This document shows, piece after piece, positions 1-7,479 of a stretch of DNA of 22,668 nucleotides. Each line of letters begins with the position of its first letter. Position 1 is the stretch's first letter. Origin of the DNA: an uncultured Clostridia bacterium (lineage in GTDB: Bacteria > Bacillota > Clostridia > Christensenellales > UBA1242); NCBI GenBank assembly GCA_947630075.1, contig CANRGF010000007.1:1-22668 (forward strand). The letters are read 5' to 3'. Made by a program: the position numbers and the translations under genes. The notes under the pieces were generated by a model, which was not told the DNA's origin, made no database searches, and saw nothing but the letters and a program-made list of their open reading frames with translations.

Positions 1-951
1 ATAATGCAACCCAAGTTTTTGCACAATGCGTTCAGCCTTGCTTAAAAGTTCGTTCCACGCACGCTCGTTATCTTCTGGCAAAACATATTCCACCATTTCA
101 ATTTTGTTGAATTGATGTCCGCGTATCATTCCCTTTTCTTCTGGGCGGTTGCTGCCTGCCTCAATGCGAAAACATGGTGTGTAGGCAAAATATTTCTTTG
201 GAAGTTCTGCTTCATTTAAAACCTCGCCTTTGTGCAAGTTAACAAGTGCTGTTTCTGCTGTTGGCAACAAAAAGTTATTAGGCAGAAACTTTTTGTCTAT
301 AAAATAATCTTCATTCGCAAATTTTGGAAATTGCCCAGCACCAAAACCACAATCATATTTCAAAATGTGTGGCAAAAGTTTAAATTCAAAGCCATCGGCT
401 AAATGTTCATTTATGCAGAAGTTTAAAATTGCCCATTCAAGCCTTGCTCCCATGCCTGTGTAAATCCAATTACCTTCGCCAGCAATTTTTATCGCGCGGT
501 CATAATCTATAAGTCCTAAATTTTTGCAAAGTTCAATGTGTGTTTTTGGCTTAAAATTGAAAGTTGGTTTTTGTTTGTATTCGCGTAAAACTACATTGCT
601 TTCTTTTCCGCCAGCGGGAGTGTTATTTGTTACAATGTTTGGCAAAGCGTAATAAATTTTATTAAATTTTTCCATTGTTTCGTTATATTCTTTTGTAAGT
701 TCCGCTGCTTTTCGTGTGTTTTCTCGCAATTTTTCTTGCAAAGCGGTGGTGTCTTTCTCGTTACGCTTTGCAATTTCAAATTCTTTTGCACCTTTATTTT
801 TTTGAGCGAGCAAGGTTTCTTCCTCTTGCTTTAATTTCGTGGCTTTATCGTAAAGCACAAGCATTTCATCTAAATCCACCTCATATTCTCGCTTTAAAAA
901 ACACTGTTTATAATAATCTTTTCGATTTTTGATATCTTTTATATCTAACAT
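1..951 (-). CDS. serS: Seryl-tRNA synthetase, N-terminal 317 residues (cut by window edge)
   Basis: Class II aminoacyl-tRNA synthetase that charges tRNA-Ser with serine in the cytosol. The start ATG at 951-949 follows a GGAG ribosome-binding site at 958-962 and the frame stays open to base 1, so the C-terminal part with motif 3 lies outside the window. Residues 1 to about 110 are Lys/Glu-rich and helical, as expected for the coiled-coil arm that grips the tRNA-Ser long variable arm. Family signatures follow in order: the motif 1 region (TGMGARLEWAI), the serine-site segment FLLPTAETALVNLHKGEVLN, then the motif 2 region AYTPCFRIEAGS followed by GMIRGHQFNKIEMVEY. No frameshift is seen. The T-box leader upstream, with a Ser specifier, independently supports the assignment and indicates control by uncharged tRNA-Ser. 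Confidence 0.96.
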   Translation of the reverse strand, partial: MLDIKDIKNRKDYYKQCFLKREYEVDLDEMLVLYDKATKLKQEEETLLAQKNKGAKEFEIAKRNEKDTTALQEKLRENTRKAAELTKEYNETMEKFNKIYYALPNIVTNNTPAGGKESNVVLREYKQKPTFNFKPKTHIELCKNLGLIDYDRAIKIAGEGNWIYTGMGARLEWAILNFCINEHLADGFEFKLLPHILKYDCGFGAGQFPKFANEDYFIDKKFLPNNFLLPTAETALVNLHKGEVLNEAELPKKYFAYTPCFRIEAGSNRPEEKGMIRGHQFNKIEMVEYVLPEDNERAWNELLSKAERIVQKLGLHY

Positions 952-1007
952 TTTTATCTCCTTTTTTTTTATTTAGTTTAAAGTTTGTTTATTTTAATGA
1001 AAAATTT

Positions 1008-1061
1008 CTATCCCTTATGGGACAACTTTAAATATGCAATAAATAGAAGATAAAATTTCAT
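1008..1061 (-). CDS. Possible 17-residue ORF between T-box terminator and serS
   Basis: An ATG at 1061-1059 opens a short frame (begins MKFYLLFIAYLK, ends at TAG 1010-1008). A perfect GGAGG lies six bases upstream, but that GGAGG is the 3' arm of the T-box terminator hairpin. It would be available for translation only on read-through transcripts in which the antiterminator has formed. The hydrophobic start followed by basic residues resembles a micropeptide, but the frame is so short that chance is a real possibility. Confidence 0.2.
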   Translation of the reverse strand: MKFYLLFIAYLKLSHKG

Positions 1062-1096
1062 AAAAAACCTCCAAAAAATTTGCATCTTTTAGAGGT
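1061..1096 (-). terminator. T-box intrinsic terminator of serS leader
   Basis: On the minus strand, the 10-base arms at 1096-1087 and 1076-1067 pair fully (one G-U pair) around a 10-base loop and are followed by a run of T. The 5' arm overlaps the CACCTCT that forms the 3' side of the antiterminator, so the two structures are mutually exclusive, as in a classical T-box switch. Confidence 0.85.
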
Positions 1097-1289
1097 GAAT
1101 TTAATCCACGGTGCCACTCTAATTGAGCATACGCCCCACTCATTTATCTGCATTTTTGCGTTGTGCAGTGCAACCCGACTTTCATCGAGGCCTCCAAGGT
1201 GGAAATAGTAATCGTTTTCATTTGCTTTCACCAACCGCAAACTCTCTTAATCAACTTTTACTAACAGTCTTTTCATCGGCCATTAAACT
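1062..1289 (-). promoter_or_regulatory. Serine T-box leader (tRNA-sensing riboswitch)
   Basis: The RNA binds uncharged tRNA-Ser and then prevents termination ahead of serS. The T-box core AGAGTGGCACCGTGGATT is at 1120-1103. Its AGAG and GTG pair with CAC-CTCT just downstream to form the antiterminator, leaving TGGCACC as the bulge. TGGC in the bulge is complementary to an acceptor end GCCA, which fits the G73 discriminator of tRNA-Ser. The stem I apex shows TTTGC/GCAAA arms around GGTTGGTGAAA, the conserved distal-loop type. A TCC serine triplet at 1203-1201, followed by A and the typical CCTTGGAG, is the likely specifier codon. A stem III-like hairpin (CTGCA/TGCAG) precedes the core. Confidence 0.9.
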
Positions 1290-1295
1290 TTTATT

Positions 1296-1323
1296 ATTAT
1301 ACCACATTATTTTTAAAAATCAA
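1296..1323 (-). promoter_or_regulatory. Sigma-A promoter of the T-box/serS unit
   Basis: On the minus strand TTGATT (1323-1318) and TATAAT (1301-1296) are separated by 16 bases. This places the transcript start near 1289, just before the T-box stem I. Confidence 0.75.
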
Positions 1324-1388
1324 TAGTTTTTGAAAATATAGATTGGTTAAATGCAATTTGAAATTTCCATTAATTTTTAATACCCCTC

Positions 1389-1417
1389 TTGACATTGTGC
1401 CGTCTATGTATTATATT
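1389..1417 (+). promoter_or_regulatory. Sigma-A promoter of the DUF4116 gene
   Basis: A perfect -35 TTGACA (1389-1394) is followed after 17 bases by TATATT (1412-1417). The start site would fall near 1424, giving a short leader that contains the GGAGG ribosome-binding site. Confidence 0.75.
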
Positions 1418-1444
1418 ATATATACAAAAAATGGAGGTAAATTT

Positions 1445-2767
1445 ATGGGGCTATTAGGTGATACTTATGAAAGAATGTGGGATGCAATATTAAGTATTGG
1501 TGGCACAAAATATGATTTAAGAAAAAAAGAAGATTGCTTAAAATATATAAAAGAGAACCCAAAATCTTCTAAGATTGATAAAATTCCAAAAGAGTTTTTA
1601 GACGATGCAGATGTTGCATTTGTCCTTATAAAAGAAAAGGGGAGAGCTTGTGCTTCAGCAATATCTAAAAGATTATGGGGCGATAAAGATTTTGTTTTAC
1701 AAACATTAAAACTAACTAGTCGTTTTTTAAATCTCAAATTAGGGTCTGAAGATGTGGCTGAATATGTGTCCAAAGAATTATTGGAAGATAGAGATTTCAT
1801 TTCAAAAGCTGTTGAAATTAATGGGGGATTATTACAATACTTGCAAAAAAAATATCAAGAAGATGAGGAAATTGTAAGTCAAGCTGTTGCAAGTCTTGGA
1901 TATGCCTTAAAATTTGCCCCTAAATTCCAATATAATAAAAAAATAGTATTGACAGCAGTTGGAAACAATAGCAACAGTTTAAAGTTTGCATCTAAAGAGA
2001 TGAAGGATGATAAAGAAGTTGTTATGTGTGCAGTGCAAAAGAATCCGGAATCATTTAAGTATGCGTCTGAAAGATTGCAAAATGATAAAGATGTTGTTTT
2101 GACAGCATTAAAGAAAACTGCGAAATATGAAGAAGAGTATAAAACTGAAGTAATAAATAACATTATAACTAATGTAAAATCTATAGATCTATGGAAAGAC
2201 ACGGAAGTGTTAGCTGAGTTAAAAAAATGCGATAATAATTTTTATGCCTATGCTCCAATACAGATGTGGGATGATGAAACTTTTGTTTTAATGGCATTGG
2301 CAAAAAGGTTTAAGATTTCCAAGGCTTCAGAAAGATTGCAAAAAGATAAGAAATTTTTGATTAAAGCAGTAAAACAAAATGGGGAAGTGCTAGCAGATAT
2401 TCCTAAAGAATTTAAAGATGATAAAGATATTGTTTTGGCAGCAACAGAACAATACCCACTTGCACTGCAATATGCATCCCAAAAATGGCGCAAAGATAAA
2501 AATATTATTACTAAACTTATAAGAAATAATCCTTGTGTGATATGGGCTGTGCCTGATGAGTGCCTTGAAGATACGGATTTTATTATACAACTAATACAAA
2601 TTAACCAAGCTGTTTGGCATGAGCTTCCTTCAACGATACAAAAACAAGTTTTAGCAAAAATGTCAGATTTCTATGTCTCAAATGTTGATATGGCACAAGG
2701 AAAGAAAAAAAAGTCTAAGCCGGTTGAAGAGCAAAATATTGAAGAAAACACAACCAAAAATCCGTAA
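1445..2767 (+). CDS. DUF4116-type repeat protein, 440 residues, function unknown
   Basis: The start at 1445 was chosen because GGAGG lies seven bases upstream and the promoter -10 box lies inside the longer frame that opens at 1343. From about residue 35 to 415 the protein is built of degenerate helical units of 20-30 residues of the form D(K/E)xxVLxAVxxNxxxLxxAxxxLxxDK, for example KDDKEVVMCAVQKNPESFKYA and NDKDVVLTAL. This matches the DUF4116 family, whose members are tandem helical repeats with no assigned biochemical role. Roughly ten units can be counted. No signal peptide or membrane segment is present, so it is probably cytosolic, and the last 25 residues are Lys/Glu/Asn-rich and probably disordered. 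It is a monocistronic unit with its own promoter and terminator. Helical-repeat proteins often bind other proteins; that is inference here. Confidence 0.85.
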   Translation: MGLLGDTYERMWDAILSIGGTKYDLRKKEDCLKYIKENPKSSKIDKIPKEFLDDADVAFVLIKEKGRACASAISKRLWGDKDFVLQTLKLTSRFLNLKLGSEDVAEYVSKELLEDRDFISKAVEINGGLLQYLQKKYQEDEEIVSQAVASLGYALKFAPKFQYNKKIVLTAVGNNSNSLKFASKEMKDDKEVVMCAVQKNPESFKYASERLQNDKDVVLTALKKTAKYEEEYKTEVINNIITNVKSIDLWKDTEVLAELKKCDNNFYAYAPIQMWDDETFVLMALAKRFKISKASERLQKDKKFLIKAVKQNGEVLADIPKEFKDDKDIVLAATEQYPLALQYASQKWRKDKNIITKLIRNNPCVIWAVPDECLEDTDFIIQLIQINQAVWHELPSTIQKQVLAKMSDFYVSNVDMAQGKKKKSKPVEEQNIEENTTKNP

Positions 2768-2783
2768 AATGTTAAAATTTTGT

Positions 2784-2813
2784 AAAAAATCTTGCAGTTT
2801 TGCAAGATTTTTT
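2784..2813 (+). terminator. Intrinsic terminator after the DUF4116 gene
   Basis: Arms 2784-2796 and 2801-2813 (AAAAAATCTTGCA / TGCAAGATTTTTT) pair perfectly around a 4-base loop, with the T-run included in the 3' arm. It lies 16 bases after the stop codon. Confidence 0.85.
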
Positions 2814-2930
2814 ATGTTTCTTGCTTAATATAACAGTTTTTTGGTCCAAAATATCCGCTAAATAATATAAATAAGTTAAAATGTTTCGAAATTTAACGAA
2901 AAAAAATAAAAATTTAGAAAAAAACAAACA

Positions 2931-2956
2931 AAAAAGCCATAATTTTATGGCTTTTT
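2931..2956 (-). terminator. Intrinsic terminator after the DUF1015 gene
   Basis: Arms AAAAAGCCATAA (2931-2942) and TTATGGCTTTTT (2945-2956) pair perfectly and carry a U-run in either direction. The hairpin lies 7 bases past the minus-strand stop. It could also act as a backup terminator for the plus-strand gene. Confidence 0.8.
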
Positions 2957-2963
2957 AATATTT

Positions 2964-4145
2964 TTATTTAATTTTGCGAGCTTCTATGTAATAGCGTTTT
3001 TCGTTCGCTTCGCCCATTGAGAATGTTTTTCTTGGCAAAACTCCGTTTTTGATGATGTAATCAAACAAAGCACTTTTTTCCATTGCTTTTAGCACAATGC
3101 CAATTCCGCCAGTTTTTTCACAAAGTTGTTTTAAATCTTCTTCGCCATGAATGTAGTCAATTTCTCCACCATTTGCTTTTAGATAAGCATCAATAAATTT
3201 TTGAGTTTTTGCAACTGCTTCAATTGAATTCTTTGGCAATTTTAATTCAACAGTTTTGTTGCCAATAAACATTTTGCTCTTTACGCTGCCTTTAACTTGC
3301 TTAGTAAATTCAGCAACAAATTTGTCTGTGTCAACATTTTTAATAATTCTGTGAATAGGCTCAAACAAAATGCCTTTATCATAAATGTTGGCAACTTCAA
3401 CAAGTGCATATTGACTTAAAGGATTTTTCTTATCATAGCAGGCTTTTGCGGTTGCAAGTGAATGGTTGCCATCTCCAACAGCGAACAACAAAGGTTCGCC
3501 ATATTTTTTGGTTGAATTGTCTAGCAATTTTTGCAATGCCTTTTCAACTTTTTTGGCATCTTTCACTCCCCAACCTGTTATATGTCCGCCATTCATGTTA
3601 AGGTCGGTGTCATACAACAATTCGTTTTTGTCCTTTAGCAAAGGTTCAATAACCGTTTTATCTGGGTCGTCAATTAAAAGCATTATGTGAGGCAATTCTA
3701 GTGGGCAATTTTCTCTAATTTTCACTCTTGGCGGAATGCGTTCAATAACAGTGCCTTCGGTTGCCCTAATAAGTGCTTTATCTTCAGGTTTAAAACTATA
3801 TTGCGTAAGATCAACAATCATTGTTAAGCCGTGTCTAACATTTCCAAGCGGAGTTTTGCGTTCCAACAAAACAAGCCCGTTGTCCACCGTGCGGAAAATA
3901 TCTTTCTTTATATAATCATTCATGTTTTCAATGATTTTCTTAATGCGTTTTTCAGGCTCTTGGTTTAAATAACATTCAGGAAAAATCAAATTCAATGCAC
4001 TATAATCTTTCCCAACAAACTTTTTAAGTTTTTCCCAATATTCAGTTTGAGAAGTGTATTGGTCGCAAGCCACAACCGCCCATTTCTTCATATCAACTGA
4101 TTTTTTTGGCAACAAAATTTGGTCAAATTTCACAGGTAATTTCAT
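2964..4145 (-). CDS. DUF1015-family conserved protein, 393 residues
   Basis: Full-length member of the DUF1015 family, which is widespread in anaerobic bacteria and has no established reaction. The recognisable family segments are an N-terminal KWAVVACDQYTSQTEYW (residues 21-37), RATEGTVIERIPPRVKIREN (126-145), ELPHIMLLIDDP (149-160), the glycine/histidine motif GDGNHSLATAKA (223-234), which is the most conserved stretch and a possible active-site loop, and KGILFEPIHRII (256-267). There is no signal peptide, so it is predicted to be cytosolic. AGGAGG precedes the ATG by about seven bases. The promoter and terminator on each side make it a single-gene unit. The family assignment is firm; the function is unknown. 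Confidence 0.9.
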   Translation of the reverse strand: MKLPVKFDQILLPKKSVDMKKWAVVACDQYTSQTEYWEKLKKFVGKDYSALNLIFPECYLNQEPEKRIKKIIENMNDYIKKDIFRTVDNGLVLLERKTPLGNVRHGLTMIVDLTQYSFKPEDKALIRATEGTVIERIPPRVKIRENCPLELPHIMLLIDDPDKTVIEPLLKDKNELLYDTDLNMNGGHITGWGVKDAKKVEKALQKLLDNSTKKYGEPLLFAVGDGNHSLATAKACYDKKNPLSQYALVEVANIYDKGILFEPIHRIIKNVDTDKFVAEFTKQVKGSVKSKMFIGNKTVELKLPKNSIEAVAKTQKFIDAYLKANGGEIDYIHGEEDLKQLCEKTGGIGIVLKAMEKSALFDYIIKNGVLPRKTFSMGEANEKRYYIEARKIK

Positions 4146-4211
4146 AAAATATCCTCCTAATTGGCAATTAATTAATCAACTATGTTTAAATCAACTGCAC
4201 TATCTGATAAA

Positions 4212-4240
4212 ATTATAACTCAAATAAATTTATTTTGCAA
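4212..4240 (-). promoter_or_regulatory. Sigma-A promoter of the DUF1015 gene
   Basis: On the minus strand TTGCAA (4240-4235), a 17-base spacer and TATAAT (4217-4212) give a leader of about 60 bases before the ATG at 4145. Confidence 0.75.
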
Positions 4241-4371
4241 AAGTTTTTTAATGTTAATTTAAAGATTTTAATAAGTTGAATAATAATACATATTGAATAT
4301 TAGAAGTTCTAATTAATAAATGCAGATATTTATAAGTTCTTTCTTATGTTAATTGCTTGTTTTTTGCATAA

Positions 4372-4563
4372 ATTTGCCAAACAACAACACTTTCAAGCGA
4401 AATTACAAATGGATACAAAATTGAAACAAATAAAATGCGCAATGAAAACCAATGGCAACAATTGGCTATTCTTAACCAATACGCTTCGCATAAAAATGCG
4501 ATTTTATCCCAAAATAAATTTGACGAATTTTTGGGAAATAGGTCAAAATTCCTTGACTTATAA
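4372..4563 (+). pseudogene. Possible 3' remnant of a gene (63 open codons, no start signal)
   Basis: This frame is open from just after a TAA at 4369 to a TAA at 4561-4563 and reads like the tail of a soluble protein (contains NENQWQQLAILNQYASHK and ends EFLGNRSKFLDL). The only ATG (4435) has no ribosome-binding site, and the bases upstream of 4370 are much more AT-rich and lack coding character. Its last codons overlap the -35 box of the downstream lipoprotein gene. It may be a decayed gene end or chance. Apart from this and the two flanking promoters, nothing else was seen in 4241-4552. Confidence 0.25.
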
Positions 4564-4581
4564 TCAAATATTTTTTAGAAT
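4553..4581 (+). promoter_or_regulatory. Probable sigma-A promoter of the collagen-SGNH lipoprotein pair
   Basis: TTGACT (4553-4558), 17 bases, TAGAAT (4576-4581). The start site would fall near 4588, giving a leader of only about 16 bases that consists largely of the G-rich ribosome-binding site. Confidence 0.6.
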
Positions 4582-4603
4582 TATAAAAAAGTTCAGGGGG
4601 GGT

Positions 4604-7450
4604 ATGAAGATTTTTGATAAGTCAAATGGGAAATTTGACTTGAAAAAATTCTTAATATGTTTGTTGCTTGCGCTCGTTATGGCGCTATCTCCTGTGTTGC
4701 TCACAGCGTGCAAAACCGATGGCGAAGATGGTGCCACCGGTCCAAAAGGTGAGCAGGGCATTCAAGGAGAGAGGGGCGATATTGGTCCGGCTGGTCAGCA
4801 AGGTCCAAAAGGCGAAACGGGTGATGATGGCTCTGCCAATTCATGGCATAAAGGCGACACATCGCCAGACGAAGCAAGCATCGAATCCGCTTTGGTTGGA
4901 GATTTATATCTCAACACAAGCAATTACGACATTTGGGAGTATAAGTCCACCGAATCCGGCAATAAGTGGGAGAAGTTGGGCAACATCAAAGGTCCAAAGG
5001 GTGAAGACGGCACTGTTGGCTCGCAAGGTGTGCCTGGTGAAAACGGCACCAAATGCTATGCCGGCAGTGGAGATCCAAGTGTAGAGGAAGGCAGCGTTGG
5101 AGATTATTATCTAGATGTCAGCACAGGCGCTGTTTATAAGAAAAAGACTGCCACCGATTGGGGCAGCCCAGAGTTTAACATAAAAGGTTTGCCAGGAGAT
5201 GACGGCGAGCCAGGTGATGATGGCGAGGCAGGCTCAAAAGGTGAGCCGGGCGAAGATGGGCAAGACGGCATTTATTGTTATAAGGATTATGCTGGTTATT
5301 GGTGGAATGGCTCAGAGCGCACCGCACTTCATTCTGTAAAAAGCAAATTGACAGGAGATGTGTTTGACCACACACTTGAAATCACCGAGGCAATGAGCAA
5401 ATATTATGGCGCAAGTTATGTGGATCTATCCACAAATCACATCGCTTTAATGCCTTATTATAAGAGAAATGCAAATGTAACCATATTTTCCGGTATGAAA
5501 ATTAACGAAATCACTGTCTATGCAAAGCAAGCCGGCAAGTTATATATCGGCACAGCACCGGTGAAAGATATTGTTGAATCTCGCATAAGCGAGAAAGCAT
5601 TCAGCTTAACAAATGGTCAAAGCCATTCAGTGCAAGAGGGCAAGAATGTAATCACTTTCTCTGAGCCTCTTTCTGTTGGCGAAGGTGAAACAATCGCGCT
5701 CGGTGGTGAGGGCTCAGTTCCTTTATATTATGCTAAGGACATTCCTGTTAGCGATGAGGCGGGCAACTTCACCGTGCTAGATGGTCAAAAATACAACACA
5801 GTTGTTAGTGGCACGGAAGAGGGTGGTTATGCCGACACACTTGCCGTTGAAGTTAAAGTTCGTTTAGAAAAAGAATTGCCAATTTTTGAAGATTTAAAAG
5901 GGCACATTGCTCAAGATATTGGAAATCTTTCTGTTATTACAAACATGGGCATAGAAAGTTTCGGCCCTTATATCTTTAATAATGAAAACCTTTTTGCAGG
6001 CAAAACAATAACAAAAATTAGCATTCCTGTTAAGAATTTGGAAGATAAAGGTAATGGTTGTCATCTTGACCTATATAAAATCCCTGCCTACGACACCCCA
6101 GGCGATGCCGGTGCTATAGCTCAAAGAAAAACCTCAGGAGAAGATTTTCTTAATACTTATAGAATTAGCCCACCTGCAATCCAACTGACTTCAGAGCAAA
6201 TTGTTGCAGCAAACCAAAAATTGCAAACTGAATATAATGACGGTGGTTATGGCTGGATTGATTTTAAATGCAACATAACCTTTGGCGATGGCAACAATGG
6301 CACAACCAAAGAAACATTAGCATTCTGTGGTTCCGATAATGGCGTAAACTGGGTGTGGGCTGCAGATGAATTAAGTGAGGAACATAATTTACCAAACAAT
6401 CCATATTATGAACAATTTAAATTTTTCGGTTCACTTGGGAAAGATGGATATAGTGGAATTGATGTAGATCCAAAAAAATTTATGTTCTTTGACTGCTATT
6501 ATTCTGCTGATTGGTCATTAGAGCAACAAATTGAAAAGATTAATAGCCTTGAATATGATTCTTCTTCAGCCGAGAGAAATGAAACTTTAAAAACAACTTT
6601 AAGTGGCAAAGGCATTAAATATATTTCAATTTTAGGCGATAGCATCAGCACTTATGAAGGCTATTCAAATGAATGGGACACCCAAAATAGCGACATTAAA
6701 AATAATGGCACTTGGGGAGGAGATGACGCTAACGCCCACAACCATTTTGGCAACAAACAATGCTATTTCAACGACACAACCGGAATTTATGATGATAAAG
6801 ACACTCTTGACGTTGAGCGCAAAAACTTTTTAGAAGACCTTGGTGTGCCAAGCGTTAATGACACTTGGTGGATGTCCACAATCAACACCGCCGGGTTAGA
6901 GTTGTGCGTCAACAATTCTTGTGCGGGCGATATGGTAACTTCTTCTCTTGCCACCAAACGAAGCACACAGCTTCACGACAACATTCATCAAGATGAAAAA
7001 CGGCCAGACCAAGAAGAAGATATCTACCCAGACATTGTGGCAATTTATATGGGCATAAATGACTTTAATTCCAAAAGCAACATCACTCCTGAAGCATTTG
7101 CCACAGCGTATAGAAAATTGGTGCAAAACATTCTAACAACTTATGGCTCTCGCTCTGAAAATTTCACAATCTTTGTGTTCACCTTGCCACCTAATAGTTG
7201 GGGTGAGTCGGATTGGGCACAATCTCAATATAGCGTCAACCTTGAGAAATACAATGCAAAAATAAGAGAGATTGCAAACGAGAGTGATGAGGACAAAATT
7301 GAATTGGTGGATATCTATAAAACTTGTGGCTGGACTAGGGAAACTGTTAAAACCTATGCACTCGATGGGCTTCATCCAAACAAAATCGGCATGGCAAAAA
7401 TTTCTAGAACATTTGCCGATGCGTTATATAATAAGTATGTTAAGGTTTAG
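4604..7450 (+). CDS. Collagen-like lipoprotein with C-terminal SGNH/GDSL hydrolase domain (paralogue 1)
   Basis: 948-residue exported lipoprotein. A basic N-terminus and hydrophobic segment end in the lipobox LTAC with the lipidation cysteine at residue 36. Three blocks of Gly-X-Y triplets follow (about 40-76, 130-148 and 195-222). Between them are two similar spacers with the pattern VGDxYLx...YxxxxxxxxW...NIKG. Residues of about 225-650 form beta-rich domains I cannot name. The C-terminal region has the SGNH hydrolase blocks: GDSIS (nucleophile Ser680), NNSCAGD, GIND (Asn819) and DGLHPN (Asp921, His924), with GDSISTYEGYSN and DTWWMS as in uncharacterised gut SGNH proteins. The family includes esterases and lipases; the substrate here is unknown. 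The start at 4604 was chosen because it precedes the signal peptide, aligns with paralogue 2 and follows a G-rich ribosome-binding site. The second paralogue lies 29 bases downstream. Confidence 0.88.
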   Translation: MKIFDKSNGKFDLKKFLICLLLALVMALSPVLLTACKTDGEDGATGPKGEQGIQGERGDIGPAGQQGPKGETGDDGSANSWHKGDTSPDEASIESALVGDLYLNTSNYDIWEYKSTESGNKWEKLGNIKGPKGEDGTVGSQGVPGENGTKCYAGSGDPSVEEGSVGDYYLDVSTGAVYKKKTATDWGSPEFNIKGLPGDDGEPGDDGEAGSKGEPGEDGQDGIYCYKDYAGYWWNGSERTALHSVKSKLTGDVFDHTLEITEAMSKYYGASYVDLSTNHIALMPYYKRNANVTIFSGMKINEITVYAKQAGKLYIGTAPVKDIVESRISEKAFSLTNGQSHSVQEGKNVITFSEPLSVGEGETIALGGEGSVPLYYAKDIPVSDEAGNFTVLDGQKYNTVVSGTEEGGYADTLAVEVKVRLEKELPIFEDLKGHIAQDIGNLSVITNMGIESFGPYIFNNENLFAGKTITKISIPVKNLEDKGNGCHLDLYKIPAYDTPGDAGAIAQRKTSGEDFLNTYRISPPAIQLTSEQIVAANQKLQTEYNDGGYGWIDFKCNITFGDGNNGTTKETLAFCGSDNGVNWVWAADELSEEHNLPNNPYYEQFKFFGSLGKDGYSGIDVDPKKFMFFDCYYSADWSLEQQIEKINSLEYDSSSAERNETLKTTLSGKGIKYISILGDSISTYEGYSNEWDTQNSDIKNNGTWGGDDANAHNHFGNKQCYFNDTTGIYDDKDTLDVERKNFLEDLGVPSVNDTWWMSTINTAGLELCVNNSCAGDMVTSSLATKRSTQLHDNIHQDEKRPDQEEDIYPDIVAIYMGINDFNSKSNITPEAFATAYRKLVQNILTTYGSRSENFTIFVFTLPPNSWGESDWAQSQYSVNLEKYNAKIREIANESDEDKIELVDIYKTCGWTRETVKTYALDGLHPNKIGMAKISRTFADALYNKYVKV

Positions 7451-7479
7451 GAAGATATAAGGAGAAAAAGGGGAGAAAT

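Noticed and set aside
1058..1326. Open frames on both strands over the serS leader (60 and 67 codons)
   Set aside because: They coincide with the T-box structural elements, lack ribosome-binding sites and show no protein-like composition; the RNA switch explains the conservation-like structure.
1343..1444. Upstream extension of the DUF4116 protein to an ATG at 1343
   Set aside because: The promoter -35/-10 boxes lie within the extension, and GGAGG correctly spaced for the ATG at 1445 decides the start.
4346..4603. Upstream extension of the first lipoprotein to an ATG at 4346
   Set aside because: It would bury the signal peptide about 86 residues inside the protein and run through the predicted promoter. 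The paralogue starts directly at its signal peptide.
4730..5275. Regular short DNA repeats considered as a CRISPR array or tandem repeat
   Set aside because: The periodicity is nine bases from Gly-X-Y coding (GGT/GGC every third codon) in frame, with no spacer/repeat structure.
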